A stretch of 64,000 nt of DNA, taken from NCBI RefSeq assembly GCF_002095465.1, contig NZ_MLFP01000019.1, forward strand, positions 1-64,000, given 5' to 3'. Positions within the stretch are counted from its first letter, which is position 1; the number at the start of each line of letters is the position of its first letter. This document shows positions 16,644-26,617 of this stretch, one piece after another. The notes under the pieces were generated by a model, which saw only the letters and a list, made by a program, of their open reading frames with translations, had not been told where the DNA came from and did not search any database. This stretch comes from Pantoea rodasii (GTDB lineage Bacteria > Pseudomonadota > Gammaproteobacteria > Enterobacterales > Enterobacteriaceae). The position numbers and the translations under genes were made by a program.

Positions 16644-18770
16644 TTGGAAAACAATAATAAAAATTGGGCGCGCTGGACCTCGCCCCTTACCTGTCTGGCG
16701 CTGTTAGTCCATGCACATTGTGCGCTGGCAGAAGATACCTTACAAGTCACGGCAGACAGCAAAACGGCACCAGAGAAAGGCTACGTTGCACAGACCAGCA
16801 CGACGGCAAGCCGCACCAATGAATCCATCCTGGCCACGCCCCAGTCGGTATCGGTGATCACCCGTAGCGAAATGGATGATCGTAACGTACAAAGCACCAC
16901 CCAGGCCCTGCAGTACACGCCGGGGGTTTTTGCCTCAACCTCTGCGATCTCTTCCCGCTTTGATTACTTCAACATCCGTGGTTTTGATTCAACACTGAAC
17001 GGGACTTTGCTGGATGGATTGCGATCCACGACTCAGCAGTCCTACGTTCAATACCAACCTTACGGATTGGAACAACTGGACGTACTGCGTGGCCCCAATG
17101 GTTTCCTCTACGGAGCCGGATCGCCGGGTGGCATCATCAACGCCATCAGCAAGCGCCCCACCTTAAATGCACAACATGAAGTCGCCATTCAGACCGGCAG
17201 CCATGGCCGCATGCAGGGACAGTTCGACACCTCGGGGCCGCTAAACGATGATAAAACACTGCTCTACCGCGTGGTGGGTGTCGGGCGGGACAGCAACACC
17301 CAATTTGATAACGTTCCTGATGACACTCTGTATCTGGCGCCTTCATTGACCTGGCGCCCTGATGCAGACACATCATTGACCGTTTTGGCCTCGGTTAGCC
17401 GCAATAAATTTGGCCCGCCACGCCCTTACCTGCCACTCTATGGCACCTTGCTCAGCAACCCTAACGGCCAGGTTAACCACAACAGTTATCTTGATGGGAC
17501 CAATCTCGACAACCATATGACCCAGAGTAATCTGGGTTACGAACTGGACCACCATTTTGGCGATCGCTGGACCTTCCATTCCGCCAGCCGCTACACCGAA
17601 ACTGACCTGATGACGCAAACGCTTTCAGGCGCGTCGCTGGCGGCGGACATGCGTACGCTGAATCGCGTGGCCTATGAGTTCGGTATCAAAGGGAAAATCT
17701 TCGCCACCGATAACAACCTCAAGACCGAATGGGATGCGGGACCCGTTCACGGCTCCAGCGTCGCAGGCGTGTCGTTCCGCCACACTGGTGAGGATTACTA
17801 TCTGAATTATGGCCGGGCCAGCAGCATTGATATTTACCAGCCAACCGGCAATGGCCGTTTCCCAACGACCTCGCCGTATACCAGCACGCAGCAGAATGCT
17901 AACGAAACCGGCGTTTACCTCTCTAACAGCCTCGCGCTGTTCCAGCATCTGAACCTTGACCTCTCTGCGCGTCAGGATTGGGCTTCGGTGAACACCAAAA
18001 ACCGCCTCAACGACACTTACACTTCGCAGGACGATCAGCGCTTCACCTGGCGGGCGGGCTTAAGCTGGATAACGGATATTGGTGTGGCACCTTATGTCAG
18101 TTATGCCACCTCGTTTGCGCCAGTGCTGGGCACCAATTTCTATGGTGAAACCTACAAACCCACCACCGGAAAACAGTGGGAAGTGGGTGTGAAGTATCAG
18201 CCAGAGCAGTTCGATGCGCTGTTTACGCTGGCATGGTTCGACCTGACGCAGGACAACGTGCAGACCACCGATCCTGACAATTCGTTGAACAAAATTCAGA
18301 CCGGACAGGTTACTTCGAAGGGGATCGAAGCCTCAGCCACCGCCAACCTCACCGACGACTGGAAGCTGATTGCCAGTTACAGCTGGAACAATCTTGAGAC
18401 CAGTAAGACCACGGTGGCCGGTGCACAGGGCAAAACGCCCACCGCCATGCCCGAACACATGGCCTCTCTCTGGAGCAATTACACCGTCGCGAGTGGCCCG
18501 CTGGCTTCACTGGGCTTAGGCGCGGGTGTGCGCTACGTCGGCTCGACCTGGGCTGACACCAACAACACCATCAAAGTACCGGACTACACCGTGGTTGATG
18601 CCGCCATTCACTACGACCTGGGTCAGATCAACGCCCATCTCCATGGGCTGAATGTGGCACTTAACGCCAATAACCTGCTTAACAAACATTATTGGGTGAG
18701 TTGCTCAACCACCACGTGCACCACCGGTTATGACCGCTCGTTAAGCGCCACTTTGTCCTATCGCTGGTAA
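16644..18770 (+). CDS. TonB-dependent ferric siderophore receptor (FhuA/FoxA-type)
   Basis: A roughly 708-residue outer-membrane receptor. I prefer TTG at 16644 (GGAG 6 bases upstream), because the product then starts MENNNKNWARW with a signal peptide ending HCALA|EDTLQVTA. The reading frame extends back to another TTG at 16575. The TonB box is DTLQVTA. The plug has TPQSVSVITRSEMDDRNVQ, FNIRGFDS, and LEQLDVLRGPNGFLYGAGSPGGIINAISKRP. The 22-strand barrel ends SLSATLSYRW with a terminal aromatic. A CysSer-rich pair (VSCSTTTCTTGYDRS) near the end is typical of hydroxamate receptors. It heads an operon with a binding protein and two ABC half-transporters. Confidence 0.88.
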   Translation: MENNNKNWARWTSPLTCLALLVHAHCALAEDTLQVTADSKTAPEKGYVAQTSTTASRTNESILATPQSVSVITRSEMDDRNVQSTTQALQYTPGVFASTSAISSRFDYFNIRGFDSTLNGTLLDGLRSTTQQSYVQYQPYGLEQLDVLRGPNGFLYGAGSPGGIINAISKRPTLNAQHEVAIQTGSHGRMQGQFDTSGPLNDDKTLLYRVVGVGRDSNTQFDNVPDDTLYLAPSLTWRPDADTSLTVLASVSRNKFGPPRPYLPLYGTLLSNPNGQVNHNSYLDGTNLDNHMTQSNLGYELDHHFGDRWTFHSASRYTETDLMTQTLSGASLAADMRTLNRVAYEFGIKGKIFATDNNLKTEWDAGPVHGSSVAGVSFRHTGEDYYLNYGRASSIDIYQPTGNGRFPTTSPYTSTQQNANETGVYLSNSLALFQHLNLDLSARQDWASVNTKNRLNDTYTSQDDQRFTWRAGLSWITDIGVAPYVSYATSFAPVLGTNFYGETYKPTTGKQWEVGVKYQPEQFDALFTLAWFDLTQDNVQTTDPDNSLNKIQTGQVTSKGIEASATANLTDDWKLIASYSWNNLETSKTTVAGAQGKTPTAMPEHMASLWSNYTVASGPLASLGLGAGVRYVGSTWADTNNTIKVPDYTVVDAAIHYDLGQINAHLHGLNVALNANNLLNKHYWVSCSTTTCTTGYDRSLSATLSYRW

Positions 18771-18785
18771 GTTAAGGAAAACATC

Positions 18786-19882
18786 ATGATGAGAAAATCT
18801 AACCTGATAATGTTGCTGTGCGCAATCTGCCTGATGTGCAGTGCTTCTTCAGCATGGGCAACGATCACGGTCACCGATATGCTGCAGCGTAAGGTGACTC
18901 TGCCTGGACCTGCAAAACGCGTGGTGCTGGGAGAGAGTCGCCACATCATTACGCTGGCATTGCTGGAGAAAGATCCTTTCCATAATCTGGTGGGCTGGGG
19001 AGACGATCTCCAGCGCTACTCACCTGCCACCTGGGAGGCGATAAAAAACAGTATCCCGCGGCCAGCCACATTCCGGTGCTGGGCACCATGAACAGTGGCA
19101 CCTTTTCTATGGAAGCGACGATCGCGGCTAAACCCGATCTGGTGATCTTCACCCTGTATGGACCGATTCCACCGGGGCTCGATGCTCTGGATGCGGCCCA
19201 CATTCCCTATGTGTTTGTTGATTTCTTCCGTAAGCCGCTGGTGAACACCGTGCCAAGCCTGAAGATGCTCGGTCAGTTACTCGGTCAGGAAACGCAGGCA
19301 GAACAGGTGATCGCTTTCTGGCAACAGCACATGGATGAGGTTGCAAAACGCCTGGCAAATGTCAGCACGCGTCCCTCGGTATTTTTCCATCTCAATCCGG
19401 GTAAAGGCGACTGCTGCTTTACCTCGGGACCCAGCAATATGAGCGATTTCATTGCTGCGGCAGGCGGACATAACATCGGCGCCGATATGCTGAGCGCGCC
19501 AATCGGCAAACTGAACCCGGAATACATCCTGTCACGTAACCCTGATTTTTATCTGATGGGCGGTGGCTCCGCCGTGAGCCGCGACGGATTACAAATCGGC
19601 ACCGGAGCCGATGCAAAGCAGGTCGCCCAGAGCAGTCAGCATCTCCTGACCGCGCCAGAAATCGCCCATTTACCGGCGGTCAAAGCCGGGCATGCGGGTG
19701 GCGTATGGTTATTCTTCTTCGACAGCCCGCTCTATTTCGTCGGGATCGAGGCCATGGCGAAAATGTTCCATCCCACGCTGTTTGCTGATGTGCATCCTGA
19801 GTCGACGCTAAACACCGTGACCAGCAAGTGGTTGTCGGTGCCGCTGAAGGGCACATTCTGGACGGCACTGCCTGCGAAATAA
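18786..19882 (+). pseudogene. Iron-siderophore ABC substrate-binding protein (FepB/BtuF fold), frameshifted
   Basis: The Sec signal peptide is MMRKSNLIMLLCAICLMCSASSAWA, followed by the binding-protein opening ITVTDMLQRKVTLPGPAKRVVLGESRH. The frame then breaks: 18786-19091 ends in a spurious tail and 19076-19882 continues with IPVLGTMNSGTFSMEATIAAKPDLVIF and the C-terminal lobe (FSGPSNM-like, GADMLSAPIGKLNPEYILSRNPDFYLMGGG). Adding one A to the six-A run at 19043-19048 joins them as IKKQYPAASHIPVLGTMN, about 365 residues. It would be periplasmic and deliver the chelate to the ABC pair. It lies 15 bases after the receptor gene. Confidence 0.85.
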
Positions 19883-19928
19883 GCACTGCAGGGCAGCGCA
19901 GTATTGCGCTGCCCTTGGGGAAACCACG

Positions 19929-21643
19929 ATGAAATCACCCTCGAAGCTTCTGACGGCGCAGATCCTGCCCGCGCTGTCGCTTAACCTGCTGTCAGGCATA
20001 TTGATCACCGCCAGCTATCTGCTTCAGGCATTGCTGTTCACGCAATTGATCATCGGGCTGAACGCATCCACATCGAATACGCTCATGATGCTGATTGTGA
20101 TGCTGGCGGGAAATGCACTGCTCAGGGCCGTGTTGATTGGCTTCAGGGCCATGCAAACCGAGCAGTTAGCCGCAAATGTGCGCACCCGTTTGCGCCAGCA
20201 ACTGTTTCGCCCTCTGCTGACACCTGGCTTTGACGTCATGCAACACCATTCAGCGACAAAATTACAGGTCACGCTGGGCGAGGGCGTGGAAGTGATGGAA
20301 GGATTTTATAGCCGTTATCTGCCCGCGCTGCTGCTGGCTTTACTCAGCGGTGCCGCCACGGTGATCACCCTGGCCAGTTTTGACCTGTTCTCGGGCGCGA
20401 TATTGCTGCTGTTTATGGTGGCTTGCCCGGTACTGGATCATCTGTTTATGCGTCAGCAACGTCAGCATATTGTGGGGGTGTTTGCGGCCATGCAGCGCTT
20501 CGCAGAGGATCTGATGGATGCGCTACGCGGCATGCTGACGCTCAAAGCCTGTAATGCTGTGCCACGCTTTCGCGAAAAAATGGCAGGTCACGCGGCATCA
20601 CTGCGCCACGAATCCATGAAAACCCTGCGAGTGACGATGATGCGCGGCGGCATTACTCGCTTCATATCGTTATTAGGAACTTGCGGGCTTCTTATCATAA
20701 ACGCCTGGCGCACGATGCAGGGTGCAGTGGATCCCGCCTTGTTGCTATTAACGCTGTTTATCACCTGGGAGGCGTTTCGCCCTATCCTTCAGCTGGAAAC
20801 GGTATTCCATACCTTGTGGGCAGCGCAGGAGATGCGCCCGGCAATACAGGAAATGGCCGCCTCCACTGCTACCGTCCACGACCCTGATTTTCCCCACCCG
20901 ATGCCGGCTGGTCACACGCTGCGTTTAGAGGCGATCACTTATCGCTGGCCAGGCCAGCCAAAAGCGCTGTTCAATAATCTGACGCTGACCATTGCAGAGA
21001 ATCGCCACACCGCCTTCATCGGGCCTTCAGGGTCGGGCAAGAGTACCCTGTTCCAGCTGATCACCCGGTTTATCGCACCTGAATCAGGCGCAATTTTTTG
21101 GGGGATGAGCCGATCAGTGAACTTTCGATTGCCGCATTTCGCCGCCGTGTAAGTTGGGTGTCGCAGCAGGTTTTCTTAATTGACGGCACCCTGGCTGAAA
21201 ATTTACGGTTGGGCCGCCCTGACGCCACTGAAGCGGCCATCTGGCAGGCATTGCAACAAGCGCAACTGGCAGAATGGGTTCAAACACTGCCTCAGCGCCT
21301 GAATACACTGGTGGGTGAAAATGGCGGATTGTTATCCGGCGGGCAGCGGCAACGGCTTGCCATCGCGCGCGCGTTGCTCAAACAGTCCCCCATTCTCATT
21401 CTGGATGAAATCACCTCGAATCTTGATGTCGTCAACGAGGCAGCCATCCAACGGGTCATCTCATCACTCAGCGGTCATTGCACACTCATTAGCATTGCAC
21501 ATCGGCTGAACACCATTGCGCAAGCCGATCACATCGTGGTGCTGCAGGACGGTGACATCATCGAACAGGGTTCACCCGCCAGTTTGAGGCTTGAAAACGG
21601 CTATTACGCTTCGCTGCTTCAATCGCAGGAGACGACCCATTGA
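19929..21643 (+). pseudogene. Exporter-fold ABC half-transporter A (YbtP/IrtA-like), frameshifted
   Basis: An N-terminal six-helix membrane domain (residues about 1-310) is fused to a nucleotide-binding domain with Walker A GPSGSGKST, signature LSGGQRQR, Walker B ILILDE and the H-loop ISIAHR. The frame breaks just after Walker A: 19929-21152 runs into a wrong tail and 21098-21643 carries the rest. One base added at the T6 run 21094-21099 restores AIFLGDEPISELSIAAFRRRVSWVSQQ. Type IV exporter-fold importers such as YbtPQ and IrtAB bring ferric siderophores across the inner membrane. Its stop overlaps the next gene by 4 bases. Confidence 0.85.
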
Positions 21644-23384
21644 ACACCAGAATCCCGCCTGTTGCCCCATCACTTTGGCGAGCGCTGCTCTCGCCACTCA
21701 GGGCACATCAATCCCGGCTTTTCTCCACGCTAATAGCCGGGACCGTGGCGCAATGCACAACCTTCGCCTGCATGATTATCTCGGGCTGGATCTGCACCCT
21801 GGTGCTCAGCGGTTCATCGCCCGATACAATGTGGTTCTTCACCGCTGTTCTGGCCTTCTGCATGGTGCTTACCGCTCTATCCCGCTGGGCACTGGCGTGG
21901 TTGTCACATGACCTGGCCTTCGCACTGATTGAAACGCTGCAAATGGGCATTTTTGATGGCATCGCACGTGCCACACCCGGACGTTCACATCAGCATCGTA
22001 TGGGGGATGTCGCGGCGACAGCCACCAGCGATGCCGAGCTTATGGAGCGTTTTTATGCGCACATGCTGGTGGATTATCTCACCGCGTTTCTGATGCCCGG
22101 CATTGCCTCGTGATATTGCTGTTCGTGAGCCCCTCGCTGTGCATGGTTTTTTTGCCTTGTGTGTTGATGATTGTCGTGGCGCCGTTGTTCACTGCGCGAT
22201 GGGCGAAAGAAAAGGGAAAGGCCGTCGCAGAAAGCAAAAGCGTATTAAACAGCCATATTGCTGAACTCGCACAGGGCTGGAGAGACATTCAGATGTTTGG
22301 TGCTGAAGGTCGCTACAGCATGACGTTGCAACAGGCCAACGCCAGATTAAACAACGCGCAACGCAAATACGGGGCGCGTAGCGGACTGGAGCAGGGATTA
22401 CGCGATGGCCTGATGGCGCTTTCACTGATTGCATTGCTAGTGGCCACTCTTTACACCCATCACCACACGGGCCTGCCGCTCACCTGGCTGCCGTTTATCC
22501 TGAGTATCGGCGCCGCGGCAATCGTTCCTCTGCTGGAAGTTTTGCAGGTCGGTGGGCAATGGGGCGCATTGAGAGCCAGTGCCGAGCGCATCTTCTTACT
22601 TCAGCACCTACCTGAACAGCTTCATGACGGCCTGGCGTCAATAACCCCCCAGGGACATCGACTGCAATTTAACAAAGTCAGTTTTTGTTATCCGCAAAGC
22701 GATACCCCGGTGCTGAATAACCTGAGCTTCACCATTGAACCGGGAGAAAGAGTCGCCATCACGGGGATGTCGGGCAGCGGTAAGACCACCCTCGCCTATT
22801 TATTGCTGCGATTCTACGATCCGACATCAGGTACGCTTTCACTCGATGGCACAGACATGTCGGCATTTAGCCTGAAAACGTTGCGACAGCAGATTGCCTG
22901 GGTATCGCAGGAGAGTTGGCTGTTTAACGATACCATTGAGAACAACATTCGCCTGGGCCGCCCCGATGCCACCTTTAGCCAGATTGAGCAGGCAGCGAAA
23001 TTTGCACGCGCGGATGAATTTATCTGCGTATTGCCACAGGGTTATCAAACCGTCTGCACAAAAGGAGGCGAAAACTTGTCGGGAGGTCAGCGGCAGCGTA
23101 TTGCGTTGGCACGAGCTTTAGTCAGTGACGCACCGGTGATAATACTGGATGAAGTCTCTGCCGGGTTAGATGGGGAAAATGAGCGCCAAATCCTTGCCGC
23201 CCTTACGTCTCTTCCCAAAAACCGCACCCTTATTATGATCGCGCATCGTATCCCGATGCTGAAATCCGCCAAACGCATTCTGCTATTAGCCAATGGACAT
23301 ATTGCAGCATCGGGCAGTTTCGAGGCATTAACTATCGCAGGTACATCGCTCTCAGTATTACTGGAGAATATTCACGCGAAGTAA
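21640..23384 (+). pseudogene. Exporter-fold ABC half-transporter B (YbtQ/IrtB-like), frameshifted
   Basis: The partner half-transporter has a six-helix membrane domain and a nucleotide-binding domain with Walker A GMSGSGKTT, signature LSGGQRQR, Walker B VIILDEVSAGLD and H-loop MIAHRIPML. The frame stops early at 22113 within the membrane domain and resumes at 22110. One extra C at 22106-22107 gives GIALVILLFVSPSLCMVF without a break, total about 581 residues. ATGA overlap with gene A implies translational coupling and a heterodimer. It ends the siderophore locus; a GACGCC/GGCGTC hairpin follows at 23438-23460. Confidence 0.85.
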
Positions 23385-23724
23385 GCGTATCGTGATGTCG
23401 CGCTCATGAGGGTCCAGCATCAGATAGTCCATCATGTTGACGCCTTAATATTTGGCGTCACAATTCCCTTTGAAGTCGATTACCCCATAATCTGTTTAGA
23501 GATTACAAAACCACCACTTTCAGCTCAGCCCTCCCCTGAACTCACTCAAGTATTTTCACTCACCATTCGCGACTTAAATTTATCAGCGCCCATACAAATA
23601 CCCTCCCTACAGTTTTCGATGCGGTTACCGATAACAAATTCCGTATTCGGTATTTTCAGTGACGCATGGAGCATGCTGGAAAATGTAGACGTTCATTGTG
23701 TTCCAGTTGGGTGGAAGGTAAATC
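23385..23724 (+). other. 340-base gap: hairpin and chemoreceptor promoter region
   Basis: A 7-bp hairpin TGACGCC (23438-23444) / GGCGTCA (23454-23460), without a T-tail, may end the ABC operon. A sigma-28 promoter lies at 23608-23634. A 108-codon open frame (23406-23732) has no ribosome site and no family resemblance, and I do not call it a gene. Confidence 0.5.
23608..23634 (+). promoter_or_regulatory. Sigma-28 (FliA) promoter for the chemoreceptor
   Basis: TACAGTTT, an 11-base spacer and ACCGATAA match the enterobacterial FliA consensus TAAAGTTT-N11-GCCGATAA at 14 of 16 positions, with exact spacing. It ends 90 bases before the start of the chemoreceptor gene, tying it to the flagellar regulon. 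Confidence 0.8.
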
Positions 23725-25650
23725 ATGTTTAAAACATTACGCTCGCGTTTAATCGCAATCAGCGTGGTCATCACGGCAGTATCACTTATCGCTCTTGCCC
23801 TTTTTACCTACACAACGGTGCGAGCAAAAACACTTGAGAGCATTGATGAACGGATTGGCCAGCTCTCTCGGGTGCATGCGGCTGATCTGGCTGGCTGGGC
23901 TGCGGAAAAACAACGTATAACCGGCTCGATTAAGACGGCTTTCGGTCGTCACGATGATGCTGTGCCTTTTCTTCGTGCTGCGATCGAAGCAGGCGAATTT
24001 GATGATGCCTATATCGTCTATCCAGAACCGCATTCTCATGTTTTCGTTCATCCTATGACAGCAACGTACGATGGCAGCCAGCGTCCCTGGTATCTGGAAA
24101 CGGTGAAAGCCGGACATCCGGTTTTATTGGATCCGTATGTCGATGCTTCGACTGGCAAACTGACCATTACCTTTGCTCAACCCGTTATCGAAAATGGCAA
24201 AACATTGGGTGTGGTGGGAAGCGATGTGCACCTTGATACCGTTTCAAACACCGTTAATGCCATCCATCCACTCGAAAAGAGCTTTGCATTCCTGGTGGAC
24301 AATAGCGGCAAACTGATTGCCGCGCCGCAGTCAGACCTTATCCTCAAGCCATTAACCGAATTGTCACCTTCGCTGGATATCAACATCATCCACAATCTGG
24401 CCAGCAATGGCGGCCATGCCGAACTGACCATCGGTGGAGAACAGCAGTTTGTTTTTGCATCGCCCGTAAAAGGAACAACCTGGTCGCTGGTCATTGCTGT
24501 TGATCGTAATGAAGTCACGGCATCACTTTCTGCCTTACAACGCGAGAGTATTCTTATTACCCTGGTTTGCCTGATGATTACTGCGCTTATCGCCGGGTTG
24601 ATATTCAATCAGCAGTTGAGAAGACTGGCCATTTTACGCGATGCATTGGAAGACGTGGCGTCAGGTGAAGGTGATCTTACGCGTCGGCTGGATGTTCAGG
24701 GTGGAGACGAACTGGCGCACATCTCAGCGGCATTCAACCAATTTGTCGGTAAACTCTCGACAGTGCTTCTTCGCGTGCGTGAAGGTGCAAACAACATCGC
24801 TCTGGCATCAACAGAAATCAGCGGGGGCAACAATGACCTGGCTTCTCGTACCGAAGAACAGGCAGCAAGTTTAGAGCAAACGGCAGCAACCCTTGAGGAG
24901 CTGACGTCAACGCTCAGCAATACTGCAAATAATACTGAGCAGGCACGACAGTTTGTCAGCGGTGTGGCTTCAGCGGTCAAAGATAACGGCACCGTGATGA
25001 ACGCTGTCTCTTCGCGGATACTGGAAATCTCAAACGATTCGAACAAAATGTCCGAAATTATTAAGGTCATTGACGGCATTGCTTTCCAGACCAACATTCT
25101 GGCACTCAACGCGGCTGTAGAGGCTGCGCGAGCAGGAGAATCGGGCAGAGGTTTTGCGGTCGTCGCCAGTGAAGTCCGTAGCCTCGCACAGCGCAGTGCT
25201 GGCGCGGCACGCGAGATTAAAACACTGATTGATGACACGGTTTCACGAGTGGCTTCAGGCCGGGAACTGGTGGTAAAAGCGGATCAAGGAATGGCAGGCA
25301 TTGTGTCTGATATTCAGAATATGACGCAGCTGATTGATGAAATTGCGCATGCCAGTCGTGAGCAAAGTGATGGCATTGGTCAGATCAATATTGCGATGGG
25401 GCAAATTGACACCACGACGCAGCAGAATGCCGCCCTGGTTGAAGAATCGGCCAGCGCAGCACAATCGATGTCAGAGCAGGCGGCATTGATGGCCTCTCTG
25501 GTCAGTTCATTCAAGTTGATGGATAACGCTGATTCAATGTCATCCAGGCTTGCAGGTGACGTGACAAAACGGGTTATCTCTCCCTCTAAACCACGGTCAG
25601 TGCCGGCCACTGCAGGTACCTCACTCGAGGATAACTGGAGTTCGTTCTGA
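23725..25650 (+). CDS. Methyl-accepting chemotaxis protein, dCache sensor type
   Basis: A 641-residue inner-membrane receptor. TM1 is at about residues 8-30; a periplasmic dCache domain spans about 35-270 (DDAYIVYPEPHSHVFVHPM, RPWYLETVKAGHPVLLDPYVDASTGKLTITFAQPV), with the small-molecule pocket region WYxxA-like. TM2 is at about 272-295 (ILITLVCLMITALIAGLIF), then HAMP. The signalling domain has the conserved tip AFQTNILALNAAVEAARAGESGRGFAVVASEVRSLAQRSA. It ends in NWSSF, a CheR/CheB-docking pentapeptide of the NWETF type, so it is a high-abundance-class receptor. The dCache fold often binds amino acids or organic acids; the ligand is not identifiable. Confidence 0.92.
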   Translation: MFKTLRSRLIAISVVITAVSLIALALFTYTTVRAKTLESIDERIGQLSRVHAADLAGWAAEKQRITGSIKTAFGRHDDAVPFLRAAIEAGEFDDAYIVYPEPHSHVFVHPMTATYDGSQRPWYLETVKAGHPVLLDPYVDASTGKLTITFAQPVIENGKTLGVVGSDVHLDTVSNTVNAIHPLEKSFAFLVDNSGKLIAAPQSDLILKPLTELSPSLDINIIHNLASNGGHAELTIGGEQQFVFASPVKGTTWSLVIAVDRNEVTASLSALQRESILITLVCLMITALIAGLIFNQQLRRLAILRDALEDVASGEGDLTRRLDVQGGDELAHISAAFNQFVGKLSTVLLRVREGANNIALASTEISGGNNDLASRTEEQAASLEQTAATLEELTSTLSNTANNTEQARQFVSGVASAVKDNGTVMNAVSSRILEISNDSNKMSEIIKVIDGIAFQTNILALNAAVEAARAGESGRGFAVVASEVRSLAQRSAGAAREIKTLIDDTVSRVASGRELVVKADQGMAGIVSDIQNMTQLIDEIAHASREQSDGIGQINIAMGQIDTTTQQNAALVEESASAAQSMSEQAALMASLVSSFKLMDNADSMSSRLAGDVTKRVISPSKPRSVPATAGTSLEDNWSSF

Positions 25651-25668
25651 TCCCTTAAGACATAATAA

Positions 25669-25696
25669 GAACCAGGCATTCCCTCGTGCCTGGTTC
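25669..25696 (+). terminator. Hairpin after chemoreceptor gene
   Basis: A perfect 10-bp stem GAACCAGGCA / TGCCTGGTTC with an 8-base loop begins 19 bases after the stop codon. The downstream GCTTCCGTTCC is not T-rich on the plus strand, so termination strength is uncertain. Confidence 0.6.
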
Positions 25697-25818
25697 GCTT
25701 CCGTTCCCACCATCACTCTCTGCCAAACCTGCCTGATCAATCGCGAAAACGAAGCGCTTCTAAGTTCCGTGAGAATGCTGTTGAAAAGCCGCCAACAGCT
25801 CGCAGGAAGCTCCTGTGC

Positions 25819-26589
25819 TCAGCCTCCCATCACCAACCCGCCATCCACATACAGCGTTTGCCCGGTGACAAACTCGCTCCACTCTGAGGCTAAAAACATC
25901 ACCGGACCGGCTACATCCACGGGCTCGGCAATACGGCGCAGTGGCGTTTGTGCGGTGATAAATTCGCGCACGTCTTCCCGCGTGGCACTACTGGCATCGG
26001 TGGGATACACCAGACCCGGTGCGACGCAGTTAACGCGAATGCCCAGCGGCCCCAGTTCTGCCGCGAGTGACCGGCTGAAGCCTATCAACGCAGATTTCGC
26101 CGTGACGTAATCGTGGTAAGGCACCGATGGACGGGCCACCAAATCACTGGAAAGATTGATGATGCTGCCGCGCGTCCGTGAACGCATCAGCGGCAACGCA
26201 GCCTGGCAGACGTTATAAGCTGCGCCGACGGCACCCTCAAACTGGTTCTGGTAACCCTGCCATGAGGTTTCCCAAAAGCGCTGTCGATTATCGGTATCGA
26301 AAACATAGGGCGCGAAAGCATTGTTAACCACCGCATCCAAACGGCCGGTGGTGTGGGCGATCTGTTCCATCATCGCCGCCACCTGCTCCGCTGATGTGAC
26401 ATCGGCGCGAATGGCTAAGGCTGAACCGCCCAGCGCTTCGCAGCACTTTACCACTTCCATCGCCGCTTCTTCACTGCGCAGGTAATTCACCACCACCAGC
26501 GCGCCTTCTGCAGCGAACGCTTTCGCGATAGCCGCGCCAATTCCCCGGCTCGCGCCCGTCACCAGAATCGTTTGATCAGCAAACTTCAT
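25819..26589 (-). CDS. Short-chain dehydrogenase/reductase (FabG-like), third gene of TPP-riboswitch operon
   Basis: A 256-residue classical SDR: cofactor motif TGASRGIGAAIAKAF (residues about 11-25), NNAF in place of the common NNAG, catalytic Ser in IINLSSDLV, YVTAK giving the Tyr-Lys pair, and NCVAPGLVYPTDAS. The Lys/Arg pattern after the second strand (NYLRSEEAA) favours NADPH. AGGAGGTAACCT before the ATG is a strong site. It lies 28 bases after a LuxC gene. In this operon it would suit the last step, reducing an aldehyde to an alcohol, although 3-ketoacyl reduction is equally possible on sequence alone. Confidence 0.87.
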   Translation of the reverse strand: MKFADQTILVTGASRGIGAAIAKAFAAEGALVVVNYLRSEEAAMEVVKCCEALGGSALAIRADVTSAEQVAAMMEQIAHTTGRLDAVVNNAFAPYVFDTDNRQRFWETSWQGYQNQFEGAVGAAYNVCQAALPLMRSRTRGSIINLSSDLVARPSVPYHDYVTAKSALIGFSRSLAAELGPLGIRVNCVAPGLVYPTDASSATREDVREFITAQTPLRRIAEPVDVAGPVMFLASEWSEFVTGQTLYVDGGLVMGG

Positions 26590-26617
26590 AGGTTACCTCC
26601 TGTAGAAAGACATGGGT

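Noticed and set aside
23406..23732. 108-codon ORF between ABC transporter B and the chemoreceptor
   Set aside because: No ribosome site, overlaps the sigma-28 promoter and the chemoreceptor start, no family match.
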